DNA from: Halogranum rubrum
GTDB lineage: Archaea > Halobacteriota > Halobacteria > Halobacteriales > Haloferacaceae
Direction: 5' to 3'
Assembly: GCF_900114455.1 (NCBI RefSeq)
Contig: NZ_FOTC01000006.1
Location: 124,001-188,000, forward strand
Length of the DNA: 64,000 nt
This document shows positions 7,698 through 16,431 of the stretch, one piece after another. Both the position numbers and the translations under genes were made by a program. Numbering within the stretch: the first letter of the stretch is position 1; every line of letters begins with the position of its first letter. The notes below the pieces were generated by a model that was not told the DNA's origin, did not search any database, and saw only the letters and a program-made list of their open reading frames with translations.

Positions 7698-8708
7698 TCA
7701 GTCCGTATCGTACTTGTTCTCGTACATCCGGATAATGTACGTGAGATATGCAGATATCTGATGGAGAAGGAGAGTGGAATACTCTCTCCCAATCTCTTGA
7801 TGGCGGTTCTTGCGGTGGGCACCCGATTTTTGGAATGCTTTCTCCATCGATGAGATGAGATCGTTTAGCTCTGCGTACATGATGTTGTTAGGTTCGAAGA
7901 GTCCATTGTCACGCATTGAATTCAGGTATTTCTGAAGATTCATCTCTCGATTATCCTCCCAACCTTCTAAATCGACAACGATTGTCCGAGCTAGTTCCTC
8001 AATGCTGTTGTAGAGCTTCTCTGGTATTTGATACGTATACTGGCGGTCTTTGTAGAGCTCGAATGCCGACTCGTAAGGAGAGACTACAGACTTCCAACGT
8101 TGGTCTTCGGTAATTCTCGAAAACTCTTTGTCTGACTCCTCAAGTAGTTCTGAACCAATCGGGCGAAAGTTGAAGCCCTGATTGTCATTGGTCAACTTCC
8201 AAAGCACACCTTCTGTTTCCAGAGCGGTGTTGATTCGCTTAACGAGCTGAGGAACACGTTTCTCGCGACTACGCAGAACACCGTGTGAAACTATTTGGTC
8301 CCATTTATGCTCCCGCGAGTGCCTTACGAAAGTGATGAGGTGCTCTAGGTAGGCAAGAACCGTGATGGTATCCGCGTTTTCAACAATCTCTCGGTGTGAT
8401 TTGATTTCGTTCACCTCTTTCGACGGGATTGACTGATCCGCCGGGAATGTCTTGTGTGCCTCTGGTGTCTCGATAACCAGATGAGGTTCTAACGCTGAGT
8501 AGCCTGTGTTTTCATACGTTCTTGAAATTGCTCTGCCAATGAGAGTAGGAGGGATAGCACTCCCGCTGAGTGGATTTGAAATGAACACATTCAGAGGGTC
8601 TAGAGTCTGTTGGCAGACACGTTCACGAGCAGTAGCCGTGAGCTCTGAGTGGACACGGGCTTGGGTGACTTTCTGACGGTCTGCAACTGAATCGAACTCA
8701 TCATCCAT
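7698..8708 (-). CDS. Unknown 336-aa protein with a possible HEPN-like C-terminus
   Basis: Soluble, mixed-charge protein. The last 100 residues (K-L-Y-N-S-I-E-E-L, K-Y-L-N, then G-A-H-R-K-N-R-H-Q-E and L-L-L-H-Q-I-S-A-Y-L-T-Y-I-I-R) have the layout of AbiJ/HEPN-like C-terminal domains of abortive-infection proteins: an all-helical bundle with an R/H-rich turn followed by a long final helix. I see no certain R-x4-6-H ribonuclease motif, so this remains a suggestion. Middle region: F-N-F-R-P-I-G-S-E-L-L. Stand-alone gene, AT-richer than its surroundings, consistent with transfer. Confidence 0.5.
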   Translation of the reverse strand: MDDEFDSVADRQKVTQARVHSELTATARERVCQQTLDPLNVFISNPLSGSAIPPTLIGRAISRTYENTGYSALEPHLVIETPEAHKTFPADQSIPSKEVNEIKSHREIVENADTITVLAYLEHLITFVRHSREHKWDQIVSHGVLRSREKRVPQLVKRINTALETEGVLWKLTNDNQGFNFRPIGSELLEESDKEFSRITEDQRWKSVVSPYESAFELYKDRQYTYQIPEKLYNSIEELARTIVVDLEGWEDNREMNLQKYLNSMRDNGLFEPNNIMYAELNDLISSMEKAFQKSGAHRKNRHQEIGREYSTLLLHQISAYLTYIIRMYENKYDTD

Positions 8709-9017
8709 TCCTTGGTATCAACAATTCGTCTTTTCATATTAAATATAGATGGTGCGATGCTCGGTTTTGAGGTTGTTCGCCGTTCAGAGCCTCCTTCTCC
8801 TCCGACCAAAGTAGATAATCGACAAACGGAAGCTTGTTGACAGCCTCCACGAGTAAATCCAGACCGGAGACGACGTCGACGACGCGAACAGCGACGCCCT
8901 GCTCGTGCTCGCCGCCGAGATCTTCTCCTGAAGACTGAGTATGGTAACCACCACCAAGAAAATTTTCACTGTGTGTGTGCTCACAGATTCTGTGACGACA
9001 GCGATCTGCAGCAGGCT
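8709..9017. other. Probable degraded coding remnant
   Basis: Minus-strand codons around 8790-8910 read like haloarchaeal protein (V-A-V-R-V-V-D-V-V-S-G-L-D-L-L-V-E) but have no plausible start, and adjoining parts fall in other frames. I take this as a gene remnant; nothing else is apparent in the interval. Confidence 0.3.
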
Positions 9018-9410
9018 CTATGATGCAATTCTTGCTCGCCAAACCTCAGCTAGGGTGACGCCGACGATACCGCCAAGTGTCGCACTCAGAATAGTGCCTT
9101 CAGGTGGCGCTACCCACAGAACACCCACGATAATGACGACTATGAGGAGACCAAAAACAGCGACTCGCCCCAAAGCGCCGTATCTATTGACCACAACCTC
9201 GATTCTCGACCCCAACTGCGTTTGAGCAAACGGACCAAACACGAGTCCCAAGATGACACCCCCGGACAGGGCGGCTATCGGTGAAAACGAGTCCGTTGTG
9301 TACACACTGTAAGCTGGCGAGAGCGAAACAAGAACTGCAATCGCCAGTTGCCACTTCAACTCAAGACGTCTCCGATGCGACGGCGATTCGGACGACTGAT
9401 TGGAGGGCAT
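9018..9410 (-). CDS. Small multi-span membrane protein
   Basis: About 130 aa from the ATG at 9410 (M-P-S-N-Q-S-S). After a polar, Ser-rich N-terminus there are four hydrophobic segments, one with A-L-S-G-G-V-I-L-G-L-V-F-G and the last with I-L-S-A-T-L-G-G-I-V-G-V-T-L. No conserved catalytic or transport motif. Similar in size and type to the other orphan membrane proteins of this window. Confidence 0.55.
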   Translation of the reverse strand: MPSNQSSESPSHRRRLELKWQLAIAVLVSLSPAYSVYTTDSFSPIAALSGGVILGLVFGPFAQTQLGSRIEVVVNRYGALGRVAVFGLLIVVIIVGVLWVAPPEGTILSATLGGIVGVTLAEVWRARIAS

Positions 9411-9510
9411 CGCTCCAAGATTTGAACGCAAGTGACAGAAACGTTTCGTCGAGTGGTCTCGTTCTCCGTCGATGGTGGATTTCTACTATCGGACCGAAAC
9501 AGTGGCCGGA

Positions 9511-11382
9511 TTAGTCACTGGTGTCGGCGGACTCCTCAACCGGCATCCGCCGTTCAAGAAAGTCGGCGACGAGTTCGAACGAGCGGATTTTGTTGTCAAT
9601 GTCGGTCGAGCCGTGACCCTCCTCACCGAGCTCATTGTACTCGAAGTCGCCGCCATCTCCTTCCTCGTACCCAGCGTCCAACAGCGCGTCGCGGAACAAA
9701 CGCGCCTGTGAGATGGGACAGCGCGGGTCGTTGACGCCGTGGATGATACACAACGTGGCGGCAAGCTTGTCGACGTGGGTGACTGCCGAGCGCTCCTCGT
9801 AGAGGGCTGCGTTCGCTTCCGGGTCGCCGAGATACCGCTCTAGGGCAGTTTTGAAGTGAGGCATGGACTCCTCGTACAACGCTTTGAGGTCCGTGATGCC
9901 AACCTGACTAATCCCTGCCGCGTAGAGTTCGGGGTACGTCACCAGCTGCATGTTCGTCGAATAGCCACCGTAGGAGCCACCCATCACAGCGATTCGATCC
10001 GCATCAACCCATTCCTTCTCGGCGAGCCAGCGGGTTCCCGCAGCAATGTCGCCCTGTTCGGCGCCGCCCCAGTCCCCGTTTATCATGTTCTTGAACTTCC
10101 GCCCGCGACCGGACGAACCGCGGTAGTTCACTTGGAGGACGCTGTAGCCACGGGTGGCGAGGAGTTGCGTGTAGAGATCGAACTGCTTGAGGTCTTGCCC
10201 GGCTGGGCCACCGTGGACCTTGACGACGACAGGCGAGGGCCGACGTCCGGAGTCATACACTAGCGCCTCGATTTCCAGCCCGTCGTGTGACTCGAAGGTC
10301 TCGTACGAACAGTCGACAAAGCCGTCGGGGTCGAGGCTTCCGTACTCCGGTTCGAGCACCGTGTGGCTGGCACCGCTTTCGAGATCCACTCGGAGCAATG
10401 TCGAGCGGTCAGTCGGGGTTTGCTGGGTGACCAGCACCTCGGTGTCCGAAAGCAGTGCGGCATCGCCGTACCCGGGGAACGAAGCGACGCCTTCGGGGAG
10501 GTCCAGTTCATAGCTCTTACCAGTAAGCTCGTGGACGACCGGCACTACCGCACACTTCCGCGTACGAGTCGCGAGAACGCCCTCACCACTGGGCAGGAAC
10601 GTCGTCGGCGACTCCACATGGTCGGGATTGGTGAGCCACGTAACGGCGTCGGTAGTGAGATCATAGACCCCGACGCGGGGTTTGTCTGAAGAATTATCGG
10701 AGACCAGCAGCCGGTCACCCTCTGGTCCGACGTCACTCACTCCGGCTTCGGCACCCGCTTCGCCGATTTCCAAGTTACGCACGTCAGTGAGTTCGACGTG
10801 TTCCTCCCCGTCATCGTGACGCGAAATTTCGGCGACGTAGACGTCTTGATTGTCCAAGTCCTCGGATTCGTTCGTGGTGTAGGCCACTTGGTCCGCTTCG
10901 GGCCCGTAGACGCCGCCGCGGACGGGCTGGCGATACTCAGTGAGCCGTGTCGTAGTGTCTAGCTCACGGTCGTGCTCATAGAGGTTCATCTGCTGGCCGA
11001 CGTCGCTAACGAGCAGTACGTACCGGCCGTCTTCGGAGACGTCCGAGAGAATCGTCTGGCCTTCGTTTTCGACAACCGCCTCAACCGCGCCATCGCGGCC
11101 GATGGCCATGATGTCGTTTTGCTCGTTGCCATCCCGGTCTTGGTGGAAGTAGAGTTCGTCGCCCGAGGGCGCCCACCGGAACGGATACCGGGCGTCTCGG
11201 GGGACGTTTCCTTCGCTGAGTTGAGTCTTTGCACCCGTCTCGGGGTCGATGAGATACAACTCGTTACGACCGCTGCCATCGTAGTACACCGCGATTTCGT
11301 CGCCACTGGGTGACGCCGCCGGGTGGTAGAAACTGGGGAGGCTCGCCAGTTCTGCAAGTGGGTAGTCCTCTGTCATTGTCAT
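9511..11382 (-). CDS. S9 family prolyl-oligopeptidase-like serine peptidase
   Basis: 623 aa with the standard two-part layout. Residues 1 to about 370 are beta-propeller blades (repeated D-P-E-T-G and W-A-P-S-G-D-E motifs); the rest is an alpha/beta hydrolase. The nucleophile is in G-G-S-Y-G-G-Y, Ser at about 470; Asp at about 552 (G-V-N-D-P-R) and His at about 590 (E-G-H-G) complete the triad. No signal peptide is visible, so a cytoplasmic acylaminoacyl- or oligopeptidase is likely. Length is normal and all catalytic residues are present. Two ATGs lie at the start; the first is used. Stand-alone gene. Confidence 0.92.
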   Translation of the reverse strand: MTMTEDYPLAELASLPSFYHPAASPSGDEIAVYYDGSGRNELYLIDPETGAKTQLSEGNVPRDARYPFRWAPSGDELYFHQDRDGNEQNDIMAIGRDGAVEAVVENEGQTILSDVSEDGRYVLLVSDVGQQMNLYEHDRELDTTTRLTEYRQPVRGGVYGPEADQVAYTTNESEDLDNQDVYVAEISRHDDGEEHVELTDVRNLEIGEAGAEAGVSDVGPEGDRLLVSDNSSDKPRVGVYDLTTDAVTWLTNPDHVESPTTFLPSGEGVLATRTRKCAVVPVVHELTGKSYELDLPEGVASFPGYGDAALLSDTEVLVTQQTPTDRSTLLRVDLESGASHTVLEPEYGSLDPDGFVDCSYETFESHDGLEIEALVYDSGRRPSPVVVKVHGGPAGQDLKQFDLYTQLLATRGYSVLQVNYRGSSGRGRKFKNMINGDWGGAEQGDIAAGTRWLAEKEWVDADRIAVMGGSYGGYSTNMQLVTYPELYAAGISQVGITDLKALYEESMPHFKTALERYLGDPEANAALYEERSAVTHVDKLAATLCIIHGVNDPRCPISQARLFRDALLDAGYEEGDGGDFEYNELGEEGHGSTDIDNKIRSFELVADFLERRMPVEESADTSD

Positions 11383-11519
11383 TCGTTCCGCGCACCGTCA
11401 GTTTAGCCTTCGGGGGCGTCTCGTCTTGCCAGGTCCGTTTGTGTGCTCTTCGATGAATTATTCGAGGAACATTCAGACGTCGATGGTCTTATTTGAGATT
11501 GCGGGACATTCTCGATAAA

Positions 11520-11969
11520 ATGGAGATGGGGAATCTCAAGCACCTTCGAGAACACGGGCCGGTGCCGACCAGTGACCTCCCACATGAGATACGGGCACCG
11601 CAACGCGCCGAAGGGCTTGCCGTGTTTAAACTCAAATCTGGCGACGGCCGAACCCAGTCGTTCGGCGGCCCATTCCGAATCGCCTATCTCTTTGACGACC
11701 ACGAACCAGTCGAGGTCGTCCGAGTACTGTTCGAGACGGAGTCGCACCTGTTCGGCCTTGATCGACGTGGGTTAGTGAAACTGTTTCGAGGACACGGTCG
11801 ACAGTGGAGTGCCGCTGCATCGACAGTCCTCAGCGAGGAGTCACCACCGAACCCCGACCGAAACCCCGGTGGCTGGGAGGCAGGCGAAACACAGGACTGT
11901 CCATTCTGTGGTGGCGACGTACTGAAAGGCGCGTTGCCCTCTCATCTGCGGACATGTCCCGAGACGTAG
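11520..11969 (+). CDS. Zinc-finger protein of about 149 aa, function unknown
   Basis: Start at the ATG at 11520 (M-E-M-G-N-L-K-H-L), with M-G-N-L two codons later as an alternative. The first 40 residues look like a small winged helix (L-K-H-L-R-E-H-G-P-V-P-T-S-D-L-P-H-E-I), residues 45-90 are beta-rich, and the C-terminus has a C2HC finger, C-P-F-C-G-G-D then H-L-R-T-C. A similar finger ends the 62-aa protein at 7.3 kb. It precedes the 104-aa family member at 12072 by 100 bases on the same strand. Confidence 0.6.
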   Translation: MEMGNLKHLREHGPVPTSDLPHEIRAPQRAEGLAVFKLKSGDGRTQSFGGPFRIAYLFDDHEPVEVVRVLFETESHLFGLDRRGLVKLFRGHGRQWSAAASTVLSEESPPNPDRNPGGWEAGETQDCPFCGGDVLKGALPSHLRTCPET

Positions 11970-12071
11970 TGGCCAAATAGCCCTCAACGCCCATGCATTT
12001 TCAGTACCAAAATCAACATTTATCACGCGATTCAGCAACACCGATAACTAGCTCGTGAGAACTCTCAACGA

Positions 12072-12386
12072 ATGACGTCGTCGCTCACCACTCGTCTCGA
12101 AGCCCTCCACGAGCGCTCACCGCAACACTACAGCACCCTCAAACGCCACTTTCCACTCCTCCAGACAGCCCTTGACGACGCGACTCGTCCCTATCCAACG
12201 GGCCGCCAACGGTACGCTCACTTCGACGAGCCACCGCTTCCAGCTCGGACCTTCGGCCGCTTGCTGGCCTTGCTGGTCGAGCTTGAAATCATCGACATCT
12301 ACGCCGAGCGCTCCAGCGCCAATCGCTACGATATTTGCGGGTACGATACGGCTGATCTTGAGGAGCTTGAGGCGTTGCTCGTATGA
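12072..12386 (+). CDS. 104-aa SLTTRL-family protein, intact copy
   Basis: A family with three members in this window (here, 16054-16372 and 26498-27004). All begin with S-S-L-T-T-R-L and end around E-I-I-D-I-Y-A-E-R-S-S-A-N-R-Y-D-I; the middle is helical with L-P/F-L-L-Q-T-A-L and Y-P-T-G-R-Q. The final part, with a helix followed by an R-Y-D-I strand, resembles a winged helix, so DNA binding is plausible. This copy is intact and has a normal stop. No partner zinc-ribbon gene precedes it, unlike the other two copies. Confidence 0.6.
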   Translation: MTSSLTTRLEALHERSPQHYSTLKRHFPLLQTALDDATRPYPTGRQRYAHFDEPPLPARTFGRLLALLVELEIIDIYAERSSANRYDICGYDTADLEELEALLV

Positions 12387-12509
12387 GCCACCGACGAGAC
12401 CGACGACGTTCATTTGGGTGTCCATCATCGTCAACGAGTGGGGTGTTATTTCATACAAACCCAGGTTGGGGGGGAACACCCATAGCAGTGGGTTGTGACG
12501 GTGTCATTC

Positions 12510-13361
12510 ATGATTGATGAGACAGTACAGCAAATTCAGGACGAACAGATACAGAGTGCTTCTATCGTCGCTGTGAAAGCTGCCGAAGCACTCAATGTAT
12601 TGTCCAATCGGGAGTATCACACCGTCGAGGATTTCATGCGCTCGCTGGTTCGTAACAGTCGAACACTCAGGCAAGCGAATCTTTCTCATGCGATGTTGTA
12701 CACGACCCAGCAACGAATCATTGCCAAGGTCAACGAATCCGACCCAGAAACTGTGGCTGCGGCCCAAGAGCGACTTCAGACTGTCACTCAAGACGTTGCC
12801 ACAGAGATTGAATCGAGTCGGGAACAAGCAGCCGAGAAGGCAGCAACACTCATCGACGATGGCGACGTACTTCTTACTCACGAATGCTCATCGACAGTGA
12901 TCGCGACACTCAACAATGCGCTTGAGTCGGGAAAGCAATTCGAGTTGTACGTCACCGAATCACGACCACAGTATCTCGGCCGAAAGATGATCCGTCAGTT
13001 TGCGAATCGAGTGGGTGTCGACGCGACACTCATCGTTGACGGTGCCACAGGTTACTATCTGTCTGAGGTCGACCGCGTGTTCATCGGTATGAACTGTCTC
13101 ATTGACGAGGTTGTCTACAACCACATTGGAACCTATCCACTCGTTGCTACGGCTGCCTCTGAAGAAGTACCAGTAACCGTCGTCGGGTCAGCATCCAAGT
13201 TCATCGGGAGTGGATTCCAGTTTACGAATGAGTTCGGCCTCAACTCCGAAGTGCTACGTGAACCAGCTGAAGGGTTCAATGTTGGGAACCCAACATATGA
13301 CGCAACCCCGACGCGGCTGCTCGAGACGGTCGTCACAGACGACGGAATGATGCGGTTCTAG
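12510..13361 (+). CDS. IF2B alpha/beta/delta-family protein (R15P isomerase-like)
   Basis: 283 aa from the ATG at 12510 (M-I-D-E-T-V-Q-Q-I). The fold is that of eIF2B/MtnA/ribose-1,5-bisphosphate isomerase proteins: an N-terminal helical part, then a Rossmann-like half with L-L-T-H-E-C-S-S-T-V, T-E-S-R-P and Y-N-H-I-G-T-Y. In catalytic members a G-A-D motif supplies an essential Asp; here the equivalent is I-G-M-N-C, so the Asp appears replaced by Asn, and a non-isomerase or regulatory role is possible. It stands alone between the 104-aa family gene and a hairpin at 13376. Confidence 0.75.
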   Translation: MIDETVQQIQDEQIQSASIVAVKAAEALNVLSNREYHTVEDFMRSLVRNSRTLRQANLSHAMLYTTQQRIIAKVNESDPETVAAAQERLQTVTQDVATEIESSREQAAEKAATLIDDGDVLLTHECSSTVIATLNNALESGKQFELYVTESRPQYLGRKMIRQFANRVGVDATLIVDGATGYYLSEVDRVFIGMNCLIDEVVYNHIGTYPLVATAASEEVPVTVVGSASKFIGSGFQFTNEFGLNSEVLREPAEGFNVGNPTYDATPTRLLETVVTDDGMMRF

Positions 13362-13372
13362 CTATTCCGTAG

Positions 13373-13402
13373 TGAACTGCCTCGGGGCTTGACCCCGAGG
13401 CA
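13373..13402. repeat. Hairpin of IS200/IS605-type element end (remnant)
   Basis: GCCTCGGGG, a short CTTGA loop and CCCCGAGGC form a perfect 9-bp hairpin just after the IF2B-like gene, inside an AACTGCCTCGGGGCTTGACC context that I know from ends of haloarchaeal IS1341/IS605-type elements. No transposase is next to it. It could also serve as a terminator. Confidence 0.4.
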
Positions 13403-13558
13403 TTCGCCTTGTTTCCTCTGTAGACACACCCTCCGAACGCATGAAGTAATCTATCTGAGACCGATGCTTCGAGTGAACCACAATACCCCCATCGCAGTCG
13501 AGAGTTACGTATCCTCTGTCACTACACAATTTTAAAGACGTGTCCTCAGGAGAGACAG

Positions 13559-15058
13559 CTACTGCACAGACTCAGGTGCTGCCTCTCGGTTGATCAGATG
13601 CCGTGCAAGCAGTGCGATTGGTGCCAGTGCAACTTTTCCCAACACGAGCAGTTCCCGTGGGTATGTTTTAGGGACGCGAATATCGACGCGTGAATCTCTA
13701 TCGAGATCCTCACAGGCAGCCTTTGCCGCGTGTAATCCAGTCGTAACAGCCCCTTCCATGGAAACAAGATCCACGTGCGACTGGCAGTAATCGCCTGCCA
13801 TGTACAGATTCGAGAGACTCGTTCGAGCAGTGGGCCGATACGGCCACACACCGACTTCGTTCGTGAACAACGGCTCAGTCTCATGTGGTTGCAGATACGT
13901 GGTCTGGATCGCACTCTCGTCGAATGGTGGAAGGTACGGTTTAAGATCCGCTATGAGCTCACGGGTTGCGGTTTCAGCAGACAGCCCTACCAGTGGACGA
14001 AAATCAGAGGCAATTACGTTGAGGACTGTTGGATCGTGTTCGTCCCACCATTGAGAGACGTCGACATACGAGAGCCCGTACCGAGATTCGAGGAGGTTCA
14101 CGTGATCACGAGGGATACTAGGAAGCTGCTCCGTGAAATGGATATGGAGCGCAGCCATGGGCCGTGCAGTGAGATAGTTGAGGTCGGACAAGTCCGAAGC
14201 TGCAGTATATAGCTCATCATCGAGGAGAGAGAGGACCTGCTCAGTTGGAATCGCGAGGACAACAGCATCGACGTCGTACTCTTGCTCCACGCCAGTTTCA
14301 CTACGGATACGGACCGACTGAATGCGCCCATCGTCTGGGACCAACTTCACGACCTGCTGTTCTGTCTCGATCGTACAACCGTGTTCGACGAGCTGGTCTT
14401 CAAACGGGGTGATGAACCCTGATTGGAGGTCTGTGTTCAGGATTCGATGCATGGGCAGTGGATAGCGGAGCCAATAGCGCATCGTGTTCCGCATCGTCAT
14501 CGCACTGACTTCGTGAATCGGGACAGAAATTCCCTTGAGCATAAGGTCTTCAAATTGCTCGGCAATAGAGTCGACCCCGTAGAACCGCGATCGAAGAAAC
14601 CCAGTGATGGTGATCTGGTCGAGTTTCGCCCGGTATCGGTACGGCTGACTCATCAAGTCCAGTGCAGCATAGAAGAACAGGAACTGCTCTGGTACTGATA
14701 GCACCCCCGCACGCAAATTTCGGAAGAAATAGCGGGCTGACGTCAGATTTCGGTAGGTCGAATAGGACGGATATTGGTTGGGACGTAACTGATGGAAGTT
14801 TTCAACATCCTCAAAGGAACCTCGGATATCGAGTTCGTCGATGAGTCGCCAGACGTTCTCATACCATAACGGGAAGATATGGTATCCGTGTTCTTCGATA
14901 TTCCCGTTGACGACTGATGCACCGGCTTTCCCACCTAAGCGGTCACTTGCTTCAATCAGGGTGGTTCGACAGCCCCGTTGACTGAGTTCGTATGCCGCAG
15001 TCATGCCAGCGAGCCCCCCTCCTACTACCACCACGCGCTCTGTGTCGTTTGACGCCAT
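13559..15058 (-). CDS. FAD-dependent amine-oxidase/desaturase-like enzyme
   Basis: 499 aa. The N-terminus is a classical dinucleotide-binding fold: V-V-V-V-G-G-G-L-A-G-M-T-A-A-Y-E-L, an acidic end of strand 2 (L-I-E-A) and the R-L-G-G-K-A motif. The C-terminus carries the second FAD contact, L-Y-M-A-G-D-Y-C. This is the layout of phytoene desaturases, hydroxysqualene dehydroxylases and carotenoid isomerases. A hydrophobic C-terminal stretch may attach it to the membrane. Upstream and divergent is a four-span membrane protein. A diverged relative is encoded at 27880. Isoprenoid or carotenoid modification is likely; the exact substrate is unknown. Confidence 0.8.
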   Translation of the reverse strand: MASNDTERVVVVGGGLAGMTAAYELSQRGCRTTLIEASDRLGGKAGASVVNGNIEEHGYHIFPLWYENVWRLIDELDIRGSFEDVENFHQLRPNQYPSYSTYRNLTSARYFFRNLRAGVLSVPEQFLFFYAALDLMSQPYRYRAKLDQITITGFLRSRFYGVDSIAEQFEDLMLKGISVPIHEVSAMTMRNTMRYWLRYPLPMHRILNTDLQSGFITPFEDQLVEHGCTIETEQQVVKLVPDDGRIQSVRIRSETGVEQEYDVDAVVLAIPTEQVLSLLDDELYTAASDLSDLNYLTARPMAALHIHFTEQLPSIPRDHVNLLESRYGLSYVDVSQWWDEHDPTVLNVIASDFRPLVGLSAETATRELIADLKPYLPPFDESAIQTTYLQPHETEPLFTNEVGVWPYRPTARTSLSNLYMAGDYCQSHVDLVSMEGAVTTGLHAAKAACEDLDRDSRVDIRVPKTYPRELLVLGKVALAPIALLARHLINREAAPESVQ

Positions 15059-15206
15059 TCCACAGTAGGTAGTCTCTCAAACAACATATATTCTACTAGA
15101 ATATTTGATAAATACTTGGGAAATTGTTGGCCACTATCCAGTCAGATCTTGTCAGCATAGTACTCAAAATAGATAAGCTATTGTCTTTGTTAGACAATAT
15201 CACACT

Positions 15207-15674
15207 ATGATCTCAGAGAAAGTATCGATTGGCCGACCGTCGCCGATAACACAACTCTTTACAGCCGCCCAGTGGACCATGACAGCACTCCTCCTCTATT
15301 ACACCCTGGGGAGTGGGTTCATCCTTGCCGTAACCGACTTCACACCACTCACAGTGGAGACCGTCCTCTTTTGGCACCCGTCGTTCCTTTCATTCTTTAC
15401 CATACTGGTACTCGCCATTGGAGTAGTCTGTGGCGTATACTGGCCAGTTTTCAACGGCGATTCCAGGCAGCGAGAGCGGGATCTGTTACTTCCACGACGT
15501 GACTGCGTAAAGTGGCTGGCTGTCGGGCTGTGTTTCCTGACGCCGTTCTCGCTCATCAATGTCATCACTATCACTGATTGGTTGACGAATCTCCTTGCGC
15601 TCAGCGGCCTCTTGCTGGTGTGTGTCTACACATACGCCTACGGCGTCGGGTCTGCGCCAGAACCGGCCACATAA
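15207..15674 (+). CDS. Four-span membrane protein, divergent from the FAD enzyme
   Basis: 155 aa with four hydrophobic segments at about 15-45, 60-85, 105-125 and 128-148, and a charged cytoplasmic loop (R-Q-R-E-R-D-L-L-L-P-R-R) between spans 2 and 3. It starts 148 bases from the FAD-enzyme start on the other strand, with an AT-rich shared promoter region. No family recognised; by position it might accompany the isoprenoid-modifying enzyme. Confidence 0.6.
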   Translation: MISEKVSIGRPSPITQLFTAAQWTMTALLLYYTLGSGFILAVTDFTPLTVETVLFWHPSFLSFFTILVLAIGVVCGVYWPVFNGDSRQRERDLLLPRRDCVKWLAVGLCFLTPFSLINVITITDWLTNLLALSGLLLVCVYTYAYGVGSAPEPAT

Positions 15675-15801
15675 GTCGGCTCAGGAAGACTGGGTCCAAT
15701 ACTCTTTGCCGCTGTCGAAAATTCACAGCGGATGTCCCGAGATAATTCACACTCTGTACTGAAAGAAACACTTAGCATGGATGCCAACAAACACCCCAGA
15801 T

Positions 15802-15957
15802 ATGTCGAGCAGTGACACACTCCGCAGTCGGCTCACACAGCTGTTGTCGACGGCGACGGTCATCTATGAATGCCGGCAGTGCGGAACGATGTGCACGCGC
15901 ACGGATACTGTGTGCCCGAGTTGTAGCTCGCTCGATATTGCTACGTTCCGTTTCTAA
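15802..15957 (+). CDS. 51-aa zinc-ribbon protein, copy 1
   Basis: Short gene: M-S-S-S-D-T-L-R-S-R-L, then Y-E-C-R-Q-C-G, C-T-R-T-D, C-P-S-C, ending A-T-F-R-F. Two C-x2-C knuckles 14-17 residues apart make a zinc ribbon; a further Cys lies between them. It is 48 of 51 residues identical or nearly so to the copy at 26246, and the identity continues about 40 bases upstream. An in-frame ATG at 15781, also conserved in the other copy, would add 7 residues. It is followed by a 104-aa-family gene in both places, which suggests a functional pair. Confidence 0.7.
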   Translation: MSSSDTLRSRLTQLLSTATVIYECRQCGTMCTRTDTVCPSCSSLDIATFRF

Positions 15958-16053
15958 TCGCTCCTAGCACGCGACGCTTGTGCACACCTAATACCCATCC
16001 AAATTTCACCACAACACTCATCAACTATAACACAATACTAGCAGGAAACAGAA

Positions 16054-16372
16054 ATGTCGACGTCGTCGCTCACCACTCGGCTTGCAGTCCTCCAAGAGCG
16101 CTCGCCGCAAGACTACGGTACTCTCACTCGTCACCTCCCACTCCTCCAGACGGCCCTCGACACCACTACCCGCCCGTATCCAACGAGTCGGCAACTGTAC
16201 GAGACGTTCGAGGACCCACCGATCCCAGCACACCTTTGGGCGTTTGCTCACGCTCCTCGTCGAACTCAAGATTATCGACATCTATACCGAGCGCTCCAGC
16301 GCCAATCGCTACGATATTCGCGGGTACGACGCGGCGGCGCTTGAGGAACTTGCGGTGCTGCTTGAACACTGA
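16054..16372 (+). pseudogene. 104-aa SLTTRL-family gene, frameshifted copy
   Basis: The beginning (S-S-L-T-T-R-L-A-V-L) matches the intact copies at 12072 and 26498, as does the end (L-V-E-L-K-I-I-D-I-Y, R-Y-D-I-R-G-Y), but the halves lie in different frames. Compared with the copy at 26498, two bases are missing near 16228-16233 (the position of C-G-G-A-C-C in the intact gene). The product would be a truncated nonsense fusion. It lies directly downstream of zinc-ribbon copy 1. Confidence 0.7.
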
Positions 16373-16431
16373 CGTCCAGATTCAATACTGTCACCGGACA
16401 GTTCTTGTAACCACAGTGTACTGTGTAGGTA

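Noticed and set aside
8734-9042. A 102-aa minus-strand gene
   Set aside because: Only part has protein-like character, the start region overlaps another gene, and frames shift; treated as a remnant.
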